In this document: one piece after another, positions 26,532-35,450 of the stretch
How positions within the stretch are numbered: position 1 is the first letter of the stretch
Layout: each line of letters starts with the position of its first letter
Assembly (NCBI RefSeq): GCF_001945445.1
Contig: NZ_MSXW01000028.1
Coordinates: forward strand, 1 to 64,000
Direction: 5' to 3'
DNA length: 64,000 nt
Source of the DNA: Pseudomonas sp. PA27(2017)
Lineage (GTDB): Bacteria; Pseudomonadota; Gammaproteobacteria; Pseudomonadales; Pseudomonadaceae
Program-made: the position numbers and the translations under genes
Notes under the pieces: model-generated
The model's database searches: none
Seen by the model: the letters and a program-made list of their open reading frames with translations, nothing else
Told to the model about the DNA's origin: nothing

Positions 26532-27170
26532 ATGCCCGTCCTCGAGATCCGCCACCCGCTGATTCGCCACAAGATCGGCCTCATGCGCCGCGCGGATATC
26601 AGTACCAAGAACTTCCGCGAGCTGGCCCAGGAAGTGGGCGCCCTGCTCACTTATGAGGCGACCAAGGATCTGCGCCTGGAAAGCTATGAAATCGAAGGCT
26701 GGGCCGGCCCCGTGCAAGTCGAGAAGATCTCCGGCAAGAAGATCACCGTGGTGCCGATCCTGCGCGCCGGCATCGGTATGCTCGACGGCGTGCTCAGCCT
26801 GATTCCGGGCGCCAAGGTCAGCGCCGTCGGCGTGGCCCGCAACGAGGAAACCCTGCAGGCGCACACCTATCTGGAAAAACTGGTACCGGAAATCAACGAG
26901 CGCCTGGCGATGATCATCGACCCGATGCTCGCCACCGGCAGCTCCATGGTCGCCACCATCGACCTGCTGAAGAAAGCAGGCTGCAAGGAAATCCGCGCCA
27001 TGGTGCTGGTCGCCGCGCCCGAAGGCATCAAGGCGGTTAACGAGGCGCACCCCGACGTGCAGATCTACACCGCGTCCATCGACCAGTGCCTCAACGAGCA
27101 CGGCTATATCATCCCGGGGCTGGGTGATGCCGGCGACAAGATCTTCGGCACCAAGCAGAAGGACGCCTGA
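26532..27170 (+). CDS. upp: uracil phosphoribosyltransferase
   Basis: A 212-residue enzyme converting uracil and PRPP to UMP. The PRPP-binding motif is MIIDPMLATGSSM, and the uracil-binding C-terminus GYIIPGLGDAGDKIFGT is intact. A GGAG RBS (26519-26522) precedes the ATG. uraA starts 3 bases after its stop, so salvage enzyme and transporter are cotranscribed. Confidence 0.97.
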   Translation: MPVLEIRHPLIRHKIGLMRRADISTKNFRELAQEVGALLTYEATKDLRLESYEIEGWAGPVQVEKISGKKITVVPILRAGIGMLDGVLSLIPGAKVSAVGVARNEETLQAHTYLEKLVPEINERLAMIIDPMLATGSSMVATIDLLKKAGCKEIRAMVLVAAPEGIKAVNEAHPDVQIYTASIDQCLNEHGYIIPGLGDAGDKIFGTKQKDA

Positions 27171-27173
27171 TCG

Positions 27174-28451
27174 ATGCGCGACGAATTCAACGACCCGTTG
27201 TGGCGGCAGGTGCTGTCCGGCGCGCAGATGCTCTTCGTAGCCTTTGGCGCGCTGGTGCTGATGCCGCTGATCACCGGCCTGGATCCCAACGTGGCGCTGT
27301 TTACCGCGGGCCTGGGCACCATCCTGTTCCAGATCGTCACCGGCCGCCAGGTACCGGTGTTCCTGGCCTCGAGCTTCGCGTTCATCACCCCGATCATTCT
27401 CGCCAAGGGCCAGTTCGGCCTGGCGGAAACCATGGGCGGCGTGGTCGCGGCGGGCTTCGTCTACACCTTTCTCGGCCTGGCCGTGAAGATCAAGGGCACC
27501 GGTTTCATCGACCGCCTGCTGCCGCCGGTGGTGATCGGCCCGGTGATCATTTCCATCGGCCTGGCCATGGCGCCGATCGCCGCCAACATGGCCATGGGCA
27601 AGGCCGGTGACGGCAGCGTGCTGCTGCCCTACAGCACGGCGATGTGGATCTCCATGCCGACCCTGCTGACCACGCTGATCGTCGCCGTGTTCGGCCGTGG
27701 CATCTTCCGCCTGGTACCGATCATCTCCGGCATCCTGATGGGCTTCGCTCTGTCGATCTATTTCGGCGCCCTGGACCTGAGCCACGTGGCCGACGCGCCC
27801 TGGCTGGCGGTACCGGCGTTCACCGCGCCGGCGTTCAACTGGCAGGCGATCCTGTTCATCGTACCGGTGGCCCTGGCGCCGGCCATCGAACACATCGGCG
27901 GGGTGATCGCCGTAGGCAGCGTGACCGGCAAGAACTACCTGAAGAAGCCGGGCCTGCATCGCACCCTGTTCGGCGACGGCCTGGCCACCTCGGCAGCCGG
28001 CCTGTTCGGCGGCCCGCCCAATACCACCTACGCCGAAGTCACCGGCGCGGTGATGCTGACCAAGGCCTACAACCCGAAGATCATGACCTGGGCGGCGATC
28101 TTCGCCATTACCCTGGCGTTCATCGGCAAGTTCGGCGCGATCCTGCAGAGCATTCCGGTGCCGGTGATGGGCGGCATCCTGTGCCTGCTGTTCGGCTCCA
28201 TCGCCGCGGTGGGCATGAACACCTTGATCCGCCACAGCGTCGACCTCAGCGAAGCGCGCAACCTGGTGATCGTCTCGGTCACCCTGGTTTTCGGCATCGG
28301 CGGCGTGCTGATCGGCACCGGCGACGGCCCGGATGACTTCGGCCTCAAGGGCATCGCCCTGTGCGCCATCGTCGCCATCGCCCTGAACCTGATCCTGCCC
28401 GGCAATGACGGCTGGAAGAAGAAAAGTGCCGACGAAGCGCCCGATATCTGA
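27174..28451 (+). CDS. uraA: uracil permease
   Basis: A 425-residue nucleobase:cation symporter of the NCS2/UraA family with about 12-14 membrane segments. The family region EHIGGVIAVGSVTGKNY and the GLFGGPPNTTYAE segment (substrate site) are present. It imports uracil for the upp product encoded immediately upstream. It ends at a bidirectional terminator shared with hemH. Confidence 0.95.
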   Translation: MRDEFNDPLWRQVLSGAQMLFVAFGALVLMPLITGLDPNVALFTAGLGTILFQIVTGRQVPVFLASSFAFITPIILAKGQFGLAETMGGVVAAGFVYTFLGLAVKIKGTGFIDRLLPPVVIGPVIISIGLAMAPIAANMAMGKAGDGSVLLPYSTAMWISMPTLLTTLIVAVFGRGIFRLVPIISGILMGFALSIYFGALDLSHVADAPWLAVPAFTAPAFNWQAILFIVPVALAPAIEHIGGVIAVGSVTGKNYLKKPGLHRTLFGDGLATSAAGLFGGPPNTTYAEVTGAVMLTKAYNPKIMTWAAIFAITLAFIGKFGAILQSIPVPVMGGILCLLFGSIAAVGMNTLIRHSVDLSEARNLVIVSVTLVFGIGGVLIGTGDGPDDFGLKGIALCAIVAIALNLILPGNDGWKKKSADEAPDI

Positions 28452-28456
28452 GAAAG

Positions 28457-28488
28457 AAAAATGCCCGGTTCTAACCGGGCATTTTTTT
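28457..28488. terminator. bidirectional terminator between uraA and hemH
   Basis: A 10-bp stem ATGCCCGGTT-CT-AACCGGGCAT flanked by A-run and T-run. It overlaps the hemH stop codon (28487-28489). Confidence 0.92.
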
Positions 28489-29509
28489 ACAAGCTCTGCG
28501 GGGCTCGCTCGCAGAGCCGCTTGAGCGCCGCCGCCCAGCTCGGGTGATCGTTCAGGCAAGGCACCAGCTCGAGGCTCTCACCGCCCGCTTCCTGGAACTG
28601 CTCGCGACCACGGTCACCGATTTCCTCCAGGGTCTCGATGCAATCGGCCACGAATGCCGGGCACATGACCAGCAGCTTCTTCACGCCCTGGGCGGCCAGT
28701 TCATCGAGACGCGCCTCGGTATAGGGCTCGATCCACTTGTCCTTGCCAAGCCGCGACTGGAACGACACCGACCACTGCTCCGGGCGCAGGCCCATGCGCG
28801 TCGCGAAGGCTTCGGCGCTGCGCATGCACTGGGCGCGGTAGCAGGTGGCGAGCACCTCGGGCGACGCCGTGCGACAACAGTCGGGCCCGCGCAGGCAGTG
28901 GCCGGTCGGGTCGAGCTTGCGCAAGTGGCGCTCCGGCAATCCGTGGAAGCTCAACAGCAGGTGATCGAAATCCTTTTCCAGATACGGTCGGGCGCTGTCG
29001 GCCAGAGCCTCGATGTAATCCGGGTCCTGGAAGAACGGCGGCAGAATCGAGAAGCGGATCGGCATCTTGCGCTCGCGCACCACGCGCTTGGCCTCTTCGA
29101 TCACCGTGGTGGTGGTGCTGTCGGCGAACTGCGGGTACAGCGGCGCCAGGGTGACCTGGGTGATGCCCTGCCCGGCCAGGCGGGTCAACACGGTATCCAG
29201 TGACGGCTCGCCGTAACGCATGGCCAGCTCCACCGGCCCATGGGTCCACTGGCTCTTCATCGCTTCCTGCAGGCGTTTGCTGAGCACGATCAGCGGCGAG
29301 CCCTCCGGCCACCAGATCGAGGCATAGGCGTGGGCCGACTGCGCCGGCCGACGGATCAGGATCAGCGAAACCAGCAGGCGCCGCAGTGGCCAGGGCAGGT
29401 CGACCACGTAGGGGTCCATCAGGAACTGATTGAGATAACTGCGTACATCGGCGACTTCGGTGGACGCCGGCGAGCCGAGGTTGACCAGAAGTAAGGCGTG
29501 ATCGGTCAT
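28487..29509 (-). CDS. hemH: ferrochelatase
   Basis: A 340-residue enzyme inserting Fe2+ into protoporphyrin IX, the last step of haem b synthesis. The signature LLLSFHGLPERH with the catalytic His is present, together with VNLGSPAS at the N-terminus. The start at 29509 (MTDHALLLVNLG) is chosen over an upstream extension. The next gene in the same direction is the TIGR01777 epimerase, 54 bases upstream, so the two may be cotranscribed. Confidence 0.96.
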   Translation of the reverse strand: MTDHALLLVNLGSPASTEVADVRSYLNQFLMDPYVVDLPWPLRRLLVSLILIRRPAQSAHAYASIWWPEGSPLIVLSKRLQEAMKSQWTHGPVELAMRYGEPSLDTVLTRLAGQGITQVTLAPLYPQFADSTTTTVIEEAKRVVRERKMPIRFSILPPFFQDPDYIEALADSARPYLEKDFDHLLLSFHGLPERHLRKLDPTGHCLRGPDCCRTASPEVLATCYRAQCMRSAEAFATRMGLRPEQWSVSFQSRLGKDKWIEPYTEARLDELAAQGVKKLLVMCPAFVADCIETLEEIGDRGREQFQEAGGESLELVPCLNDHPSWAAALKRLCERAPQSL

Positions 29510-29563
29510 GCAATATCCCTTGAAGGTGCCACGATCAGGACCCACCCGGATCGCGAACAGGTG

Positions 29564-30463
29564 TTAATGAAGACTCAACAGGTCGACCAGCGCCACATCC
29601 AGGCGGGTGAAGCGGAACTCGAAGCCCGCCTCCTGCGCCCTGACCGGCAGCGCATGCTGACCACCGAGCAGCAACAGCGACATTTCCCCCAGGCCAGCGC
29701 GCAGGGCAAATGCCGGCAGCACCATGAGGGTCGGCCGGTGCACGGCGTGGCCCAGCTCCTTGACGAATTCGGCGTTGCGCACCGGATGCAGCGAGCAGGC
29801 ATTATAAGGACCGCGCGCCTGCTCATGCTGCAAGAGAAAATCAATCAGGGCGATTTGGTCAGCGATGTGAATCCACGGCATCCACTGGCGTCCGCTGCCG
29901 ATGCGCCCACCAAGGCCGAAACGAAATGGCGTGGCCATGCGCTTTAGCATGCCGCCTTCCTTGGCCAGCACCAGGCCGGTGCGCAGCAGCACCACGCGGA
30001 TGCCCAGCGCCTCGGCCTGCTGGGCACTCTCCTCCCAGGCGATACACAGCTGGGCAGCAAAATCGGCGCCGGGCTTGGCCTGCTCGTCAATGATGTGCTC
30101 GCCAGCGTCGCCATACCAGCCGACTGCCGAACCGGACAACAGCACCGCCGGTTTCTGCTCGCGGCCCTGCAGCCAGGTCACCAGGCGTTCGGTAAGCCCG
30201 ATACGGCTCTCCCACAGCAGTTGCTTGCGTGCCTTACTCCAGGGCCGGTCAGCGATGGGCGCGCCGGCCAGGTTGACCACCGCATCGAGGGGCTCGTCAC
30301 CGATGTCCTCGAGGCGTGCCACGCCCCGCACGGCGGTGCCGCACAGCACCGGCACCTGCTCGGGTCGCCGGCTCCACACGGTCAGCTGATGGCCCTGTGC
30401 AGCCCACTGGTGGCAGAGCGCCTGGCCGATCAGGCCAGTGCCGCCGGTGATCAGAATATGCAT
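29564..30463 (-). CDS. TIGR01777 family epimerase (SDR superfamily)
   Basis: A 299-residue extended-SDR-like protein. The NAD(P)-binding motif is TGGTGLIGQAL at residues 6-16. VNLAGAPIADRPW and SGSAVGWYGDAG match the TIGR01777/YfcH family, and the C-terminal DUF1731-like region is present. Substrate unknown. It lies upstream of hemH on the same strand and is divergent from the renalase-like gene. Confidence 0.9.
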   Translation of the reverse strand: MHILITGGTGLIGQALCHQWAAQGHQLTVWSRRPEQVPVLCGTAVRGVARLEDIGDEPLDAVVNLAGAPIADRPWSKARKQLLWESRIGLTERLVTWLQGREQKPAVLLSGSAVGWYGDAGEHIIDEQAKPGADFAAQLCIAWEESAQQAEALGIRVVLLRTGLVLAKEGGMLKRMATPFRFGLGGRIGSGRQWMPWIHIADQIALIDFLLQHEQARGPYNACSLHPVRNAEFVKELGHAVHRPTLMVLPAFALRAGLGEMSLLLLGGQHALPVRAQEAGFEFRFTRLDVALVDLLSLH

Positions 30464-30496
30464 GGCAGACTCCTCGTTATGCTGTGTCTAAAAGTT

Positions 30497-30508
30497 CGAC
30501 ACGTGTCG
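30497..30508. promoter_or_regulatory. 12-bp perfect palindrome in divergent promoter region
   Basis: CGACACGTGTCG is a perfect palindrome 34 bases upstream of the epimerase gene in the 269-base divergent intergenic region. It may be an operator for a dimeric regulator, but none can be named. The rest of the region holds no RNA or ORF I can support. Confidence 0.3.
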
Positions 30509-30732
30509 GGCAACCTTGCTCAAGAACAATCCGCGCCTCGCCCCGCAGCCGACACAAACGGGGGAAACTATTGCCGTGCGCGCCTATTCTGAAGAGTAGA
30601 TGCCCTGGCTGCAGATACTGCCGGCGCCCATGCATGGACTGTACATTGTCTGGGCAGTGTTCGAGGCGTAGCCTGAGGCCCAGCGAGTCGACGACAGGCA
30701 GTCACGGCGACTCGACAGCAGGTGAGGTAAAC

Positions 30733-31725
30733 ATGACCAGCACAGCCCCCATCGCCATCATCGGCACCGGTATCGCCGGCCTGTCCGCCGCCGAGGCGCT
30801 CCACGCCGCCGGTTACCCCGTGCAACTGTTCGACAAGAGCCGCGGCAGCGGCGGCCGCATGGCCAGCAAACGCAGCGACGCTGGCGCGCTGGACCTCGGC
30901 GCCCAGTATTTCACCGCCCGGGATCGGCGCTTCGCCGCCACCGTGGCCCAGTGGCAAACCCGCGGCTGGGTCGAGCAATGGACGCCCAGCCTTTATCAAT
31001 ATGCCAATGGCGTACTCAGCCCGTCGGCCGACGAGCAGGTGCGCTGGGTCGGCAACCCGCGTATGAGCGCCATCACCCGCGCCATGCTCGGCGCCTTGCC
31101 GGTGAAGTTTTCCTGCCGCATCACCGAGGTGTTCCGCGGCGAGCAGCACTGGCATCTACTCGATGCCGACGGCGAAAGCCACGGCCCGTTCGCCCAGGTG
31201 ATCATCGCCACGCCCGCACCGCAGGCCAGCGCACTCCTGGCCACGGCACCGAAGCTGGCAGGTACCGTAGCGGGCGTCAGCATGGAGCCGACCTGGGCGG
31301 TCGCCCTGGCGTTCAAAGAGGCATTGAACACGCCGCTCGAAGGCTGCTTCGTGCAGGACGAGGTACTCGACTGGACCGCGCGTAACCGCAGCAAGCCCGG
31401 CCGCGACGCTACTCTGGACACTTGGGTGCTGCACGCCAGCAGCAGTTGGAGCCGCCAGCACCTGGACCTGCCCAAGGAGCAGGTGATCGAGCAGCTGCAT
31501 GGTGCCTTCGCGGAGATGATCGGCTGCGCCGTGCCCGCCCCCGTGTTCAGCCTGGCCCATCGCTGGCTGTATGCGCGCCCGTCCGGCGCCCATCAGCTGG
31601 GCGCCTTGGCCGACGCCGACCTGGGCCTCTACGTGTGCGGCGACTGGTGCCTGTCCGGCCGTGTAGAAGGCGCCTGGCTGAGCGGCCAGGAAGCGGCCCG
31701 CAAACTGATCGCCCATAACCAATGA
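30733..31725 (+). CDS. renalase-like FAD-dependent oxidoreductase
   Basis: A 330-residue flavoprotein with the dinucleotide-binding motif IIGTGIAGLSAAEAL (residues ~7-21), the second FAD element DKSRGSGGRMASKR and the C-terminal GLYVCGDWCLSGRVEGAW. This pattern matches bacterial renalase, which oxidises the inhibitory isomers 2- and 6-dihydro-NAD(P) back to NAD(P)+. It is cytoplasmic. The start at 30733 follows GGTGAGGTAA. The stop overlaps the Trp-rich small gene by 4 bases. Confidence 0.87.
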   Translation: MTSTAPIAIIGTGIAGLSAAEALHAAGYPVQLFDKSRGSGGRMASKRSDAGALDLGAQYFTARDRRFAATVAQWQTRGWVEQWTPSLYQYANGVLSPSADEQVRWVGNPRMSAITRAMLGALPVKFSCRITEVFRGEQHWHLLDADGESHGPFAQVIIATPAPQASALLATAPKLAGTVAGVSMEPTWAVALAFKEALNTPLEGCFVQDEVLDWTARNRSKPGRDATLDTWVLHASSSWSRQHLDLPKEQVIEQLHGAFAEMIGCAVPAPVFSLAHRWLYARPSGAHQLGALADADLGLYVCGDWCLSGRVEGAWLSGQEAARKLIAHNQ

Positions 31726-31949
31726 ACGGCGCGAGACACCGGCTGACGCCGCGCAAATTGCTGCTGTCGAAGTGGACCGCCGCCAGGCCGCAGAACCGCG
31801 AAAAGCACTTTCTGGTTACCGAGCTGTTCTGCGATGAAGAAGGCACCGTGCTGCAAGTAGAGTTGCAGGCGGTGCTCAGCAAGCGCTCCCAGCGCCTGGA
31901 CTGGCGTCAGCTACAGAATGCCGAGCAATGGCTGATGGGATGGCGTTGA
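31722..31949 (+). CDS. TIGR02450 family Trp-rich protein
   Basis: A 75-residue basic protein with conserved tryptophans (SKWTA, DWRQLQNAEQWLMGW). It matches the short 'Trp-rich' TIGR02450 family, which is of unknown function. The ATG overlaps the renalase stop (31722-31725). The family often lies beside photolyase/LitR genes, and here it sits directly upstream of that operon. Confidence 0.85.
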   Translation: MNGARHRLTPRKLLLSKWTAARPQNREKHFLVTELFCDEEGTVLQVELQAVLSKRSQRLDWRQLQNAEQWLMGWR

Positions 31950-31985
31950 ACCTGCCGGCGGCGAACGGCTCTATGACTATGACCC

Positions 31986-32009
31986 TGTACACGAAATTTG
32001 ACTTGTACA
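31986..32009 (+). promoter_or_regulatory. LitR/PplR1-type operator 1 (TGTACA-N12-TGTACA)
   Basis: TGTACA at 31986-31991 and 32004-32009 with exactly 12 bases between. This is a perfect fit to the direct-repeat site T(G/A)TACA-N12-TGTA(C/T)A reported for class II LitR PplR1 of P. putida. The right half overlaps the region just after a -35-like TTGACT. Confidence 0.88.
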
Positions 32010-32025
32010 AGATCAGGCTTAAGAT
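31998..32025 (+). promoter_or_regulatory. promoter of the light-response operon
   Basis: -35 TTGACT (31998-32003), 16-base spacer, -10 TAAGAT (32020-32025). It lies inside operator 1 and just before operator 2, so a bound repressor would cover it. Confidence 0.55.
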
Positions 32026-32035
32026 GAAATAAACC

Positions 32036-32059
32036 TGTACATACACAAATTTTTGTACA
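32036..32059 (+). promoter_or_regulatory. LitR/PplR1-type operator 2 (TGTACA-N12-TGTACA)
   Basis: TGTACA at 32036-32041 and 32054-32059, again exactly 12 bases apart. It begins 50 bases after operator 1, on roughly the same helical face, and ends 21 bases before the rudS-like ATG. Confidence 0.88.
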
Positions 32060-32080
32060 AGTTCATTTTTAAGGTGTGCC

Positions 32081-33049
32081 ATGCTCCTCAGCCCGCTCCA
32101 CCGCAGAAAACCCACGCTCGGCGTCAGCGCCTGCCTGCTGGGGGCCGAAGTTCGCTACAACGGCGGGCACAAGGCATCCAGATTGTGCCTGGATCAACTG
32201 AGCGAGTACTTCGACTTCGTGCCCTACTGCCCCGAGGTCGCCATCGGCCTGGGCACGCCGCGCGAACCGATTCGCCTGGTGGGCGACCCTGCCGCGCCCC
32301 GCGCCATCGGTACCGTTCACCCCGATCAGGATCACACCGACGCCCTGGCAGCCTACGGCGAACAGGTCGCGGCCGAGCTGCCGGCCATCAGCGGCTACAT
32401 CGTCATGCAGCAGTCGCCGTCGTGCGGGCTGGAGCGGGTCAAGGTCTATCAAGACAATGGCCATCCCAGCGAGCCCAAGGGCCGTGGCATCTTCACCCGG
32501 GTGCTCGCCGAACGGCACCCTAACCTGCCGATCGAGGAAGAAGGCCGGCTCAACGACCCGGTCCTACGCGAGAACTTCCTGACCCGCGTGTTCACCTATT
32601 CGCAGTGGCAGGTACTGTGCGAATCGGGGCTTACCCGCGGCAAGTTGATCGAATTCCACGCCCGCCACAAGTACCTGCTGATGGCCACCGACCCGCTGCG
32701 CTACAAGCGCCTGGGGCGGCTGCTGAGCGATCTCTCCGCGCAGGATCTCGACGAGCTGGCAACCCGCTATATCGCCGAACTGATGACCGCACTCAAGCGC
32801 TGCGCCACCCGTGGTACCCACAGCAACGTGCTGCAGCACCTCAGCGGCTACCTCAAGGGCGCCCTCAGCGCTGAAGAAAAGCAGGAAATGCAGCAGTTGA
32901 TCAGCCAGTATCGAAAGGGCATCGTTCCGCTGGTGGTGCCGCTGACCCTGCTCAAGCACCATTTTCGCCTGCACCCTGATCGCTATATCGCCCAGCAGGT
33001 CTACCTGCAACCGCACCCGGAAAACCTCAGCCTGCGAAACGCGCTATGA
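32081..33049 (+). CDS. rudS: DUF523-DUF1722 protein, RudS-like tRNA 4-thiouridine desulfidase
   Basis: A 322-residue two-domain protein. The N-terminal DUF523 (TudS) domain has the three cysteines expected to hold a [4Fe-4S] cluster: Cys18 in GVSACLLG, Cys50 in VPYCPEV and Cys115 in QSPSCGLERVK. The C-terminal DUF1722 domain (~190-315) is proposed to bind tRNA. In P. putida this fusion, RudS, removes sulfur from 4-thiouridine in tRNA, the base that senses near-UV light. It is first in the operon under two LitR-type operators, and its stop overlaps the regulator gene by 4 bases. The function is assigned by family; activity of this copy is inferred. Confidence 0.83.
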   Translation: MLLSPLHRRKPTLGVSACLLGAEVRYNGGHKASRLCLDQLSEYFDFVPYCPEVAIGLGTPREPIRLVGDPAAPRAIGTVHPDQDHTDALAAYGEQVAAELPAISGYIVMQQSPSCGLERVKVYQDNGHPSEPKGRGIFTRVLAERHPNLPIEEEGRLNDPVLRENFLTRVFTYSQWQVLCESGLTRGKLIEFHARHKYLLMATDPLRYKRLGRLLSDLSAQDLDELATRYIAELMTALKRCATRGTHSNVLQHLSGYLKGALSAEEKQEMQQLISQYRKGIVPLVVPLTLLKHHFRLHPDRYIAQQVYLQPHPENLSLRNAL

Positions 33050-33990
33050 GCCGCTCGACCTCCAGCGAGCCGGGCGCCAGCACCACGCAGGACCTGGTCG
33101 CCGCCGGCTACCGGCCGATTCGCGACGTGGCCAGCATCACCGGCGTCAATCCGGTGACCCTGCGGGCCTGGGAGCGCCGCTACGGGCTGATCGTGCCGCA
33201 CCGCACCGCCAAGGGCCACCGCCTGTATTCCCCGGAACAGGTGCAGACCATCCAGACGGTACTCGGCTGGCTGAGCCGCGGGGTCTCCGTCGGCCAGGTG
33301 AAAAGCCTGCTGCGCGCTGACCAACCGCTGCCCGCCGAACAGGCTTCGCAGTGGCAGGAAAAGCGCGACCGCCTGTGTGATGCCATCCACACCTTGGACG
33401 AGCGACAGCTGGACGAACGCTTCAACGCCGAACTCGCGCTCTATCCGGTGCAGATCCTTTGCCAGCACCTTCTGCTGCCGCTCCTGGTGACCCTCGAAGC
33501 ACGCTGGCCTCAATTGCCCGGCGCGGCTACCGAGCGCCTGTTCCTGCACAGCTGGCTGCGCAGCAAGCTTGGCGCGCGGGTCTACCACGACAACCGCCAG
33601 CATCAGGGCCAGCCGCTGATGCTGATCAACCTGTGCCAGTCGCCGATGTCGCCGCAGCTGTGGCTGTGCGCCTGGCTGATCGGCACCGCTGGCTGCCCGG
33701 TGGACGCCTTCGACGGGCCGATGCCCCTCGATGAGCTGCCCCTGGCCATCCGTCGCCGTCGCCCGCGCGCCTTGTTGCTGTTCTGCGAGGCCGACTCCAA
33801 CACCAGCGCCCAATCCACGCTGCAGCAGTGGCTGGGCGACCATGGCGTGCCCTGTGTGCTGATCGGCATCGAGGATCAGCAGGAGGCCGAACAACTGGTC
33901 ACCCGCGCGCCCGCTTCGGCGGATGTCACCGTGGCCGCCGACCCGCTGGCGGCACTGCAATACCTCGCAGATCGTCATCTGCTCGAATAG
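33046..33990 (+). CDS. pplR1: class II LitR / PplR1-type MerR regulator
   Basis: A 314-residue regulator with an N-terminal MerR winged helix (RDVASITGVNPVTLRAWERRYG, quoted here as RDVASITGV and LRAWERRYG, residues ~23-45) and a C-terminal region of cobalamin-domain shape. The B12-binding E/DxHxxG signature of class I LitR/CarH is not found; the corresponding region reads LINLCQSPMSPQLW. That fits class II LitR, which controls light-induced genes together with a short LOV photosensor. No LOV gene is in this window. It likely represses its own operon through the TGTACA repeats upstream of rudS. phr starts 8 bases after its stop. Confidence 0.85.
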   Translation: MSRSTSSEPGASTTQDLVAAGYRPIRDVASITGVNPVTLRAWERRYGLIVPHRTAKGHRLYSPEQVQTIQTVLGWLSRGVSVGQVKSLLRADQPLPAEQASQWQEKRDRLCDAIHTLDERQLDERFNAELALYPVQILCQHLLLPLLVTLEARWPQLPGAATERLFLHSWLRSKLGARVYHDNRQHQGQPLMLINLCQSPMSPQLWLCAWLIGTAGCPVDAFDGPMPLDELPLAIRRRRPRALLLFCEADSNTSAQSTLQQWLGDHGVPCVLIGIEDQQEAEQLVTRAPASADVTVAADPLAALQYLADRHLLE

Positions 33991-33998
33991 GACGTCCC

Positions 33999-35450
33999 AT
34001 GCTGCAACTGATGTGGTTTCGAACCGATCTGCGTGTCACCGACAACACCGCTCTGGCCGCCGCCATGCAGGCCGGGCCGACGGTTGCGGTATTCCTGCTC
34101 AGCCCTGACCAGTGGCAACGACATGATGATGCGCCGTGCAAGGTGGATTTCTGGCTGCGCAACCTGGCTGAATTGAGCCGCGAGCTGCGGCGCCTCAACG
34201 TGCCGCTGCTGGTTCGCGAAGCGGATGACTGGAGCACGGCGCCCAAGGTGCTCGGCAAGCTGGCCAAGGAACTGGGCGCTGCAGCCGTGCACGTGAACGA
34301 GGAATACGGGGTCAACGAAAGCCGTCGCGACCAAGCCGTTGGGGCGGCGCTGGACGAGTTGGGGATCAACTTTCACAGCCACCTCGACCGCCTGCTGTTC
34401 AAACCGGGCAGCGTACTGACCCGCACCGGCACCTACTTCAAGGTCTATAGCCAGTTTCGTGGCGTCTGTTATCAACGCCTGCACACGACCCTGCCCACCC
34501 TGATGGCGCTGCCAAAGGCGCAGGGCAAGCTGGAGATCGCGGCCGACAAGCTGCCCGATCAGGTCAAGGGTTTCGAGGCGCCCAGCCAGACGCTGCGCGA
34601 TGCCTGGCCTGCCGGTGAACAGGCCGCCCGCGAACGCCTGCAGCGCTTCGCCGACGAGTGGATCGAGGATTACCACGACAACCGCGACTTCCCCATCCGC
34701 CCCGGCACCAGCCAACTGTCGGCCTACCTGGCGGCTGGCGTGTTGTCGCCCCGCCAGTGCCTGCACGCAGCGCTGAACGCCAACCGCGGCGAGTTCGAAA
34801 GCGGCAGCCAGGGCGCCGTCACCTGGATCAACGAGCTGATCTGGCGCGAGTTCTACGCCCACATTCTGGTCGGCTACCCGCACGTCTCCATGAGCCGTGC
34901 CTTCCGCCCGGAAACCGAAGCACTGCCCTGGCGCAACGCCGGCAAGGATCTGCAGGCCTGGCAGGAAGGCCGCACCGGTATTCCGATCATCGACGCAGCC
35001 ATGCGCCAGTTGCTGGAAACCGGCTGGATGCACAACCGCCTGCGTATGGTGGTGGCGATGTTCCTGACCAAGAACCTGCTGATCGACTGGCGCGAAGGTG
35101 AGCGCTTCTTCATGCGCCACCTGATCGATGGCGACCTGGCCGCCAACAACGGCGGCTGGCAGTGGAGCGCCTCGACAGGCACCGACTCGGTGCCCTATTT
35201 CCGTATCTTCAACCCGATCAGCCAGTCGCAGCGCTTCGACCCGGACGGTCGCTTCATCCGCCGATGGCTGCCCGAACTGGCCTCGCTGAGTGACAAGGCG
35301 ATTCACGACCCGCACGCCGGCAGCAAGAGCCAAGCCAGCCTGTTTGGCGGCGGTGTGGATTATCCCAAACCGATCGTCGACCTGCGCGCCAGCCGCCAAC
35401 GCGCGCTGGATGCCTTCAAGAACCTGCCGTCGGCCAGCAACGCGTCATGA
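33999..35450 (+). CDS. phr: deoxyribodipyrimidine photolyase (CPD, class I)
   Basis: A 483-residue DNA photolyase that splits cyclobutane pyrimidine dimers with blue light. The N-terminal alpha/beta antenna domain starts LMWFRTDLRVTDN. The helical FAD domain carries WINELIWREFY, RTGIPIIDAAMRQL, GWMHNRLRM and NNGGWQWSASTGTD. The start at 33999 directly follows the LitR gene. The SDR gene overlaps its stop by 4 bases, so phr is mid-operon. Confidence 0.96.
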   Translation: MLQLMWFRTDLRVTDNTALAAAMQAGPTVAVFLLSPDQWQRHDDAPCKVDFWLRNLAELSRELRRLNVPLLVREADDWSTAPKVLGKLAKELGAAAVHVNEEYGVNESRRDQAVGAALDELGINFHSHLDRLLFKPGSVLTRTGTYFKVYSQFRGVCYQRLHTTLPTLMALPKAQGKLEIAADKLPDQVKGFEAPSQTLRDAWPAGEQAARERLQRFADEWIEDYHDNRDFPIRPGTSQLSAYLAAGVLSPRQCLHAALNANRGEFESGSQGAVTWINELIWREFYAHILVGYPHVSMSRAFRPETEALPWRNAGKDLQAWQEGRTGIPIIDAAMRQLLETGWMHNRLRMVVAMFLTKNLLIDWREGERFFMRHLIDGDLAANNGGWQWSASTGTDSVPYFRIFNPISQSQRFDPDGRFIRRWLPELASLSDKAIHDPHAGSKSQASLFGGGVDYPKPIVDLRASRQRALDAFKNLPSASNAS

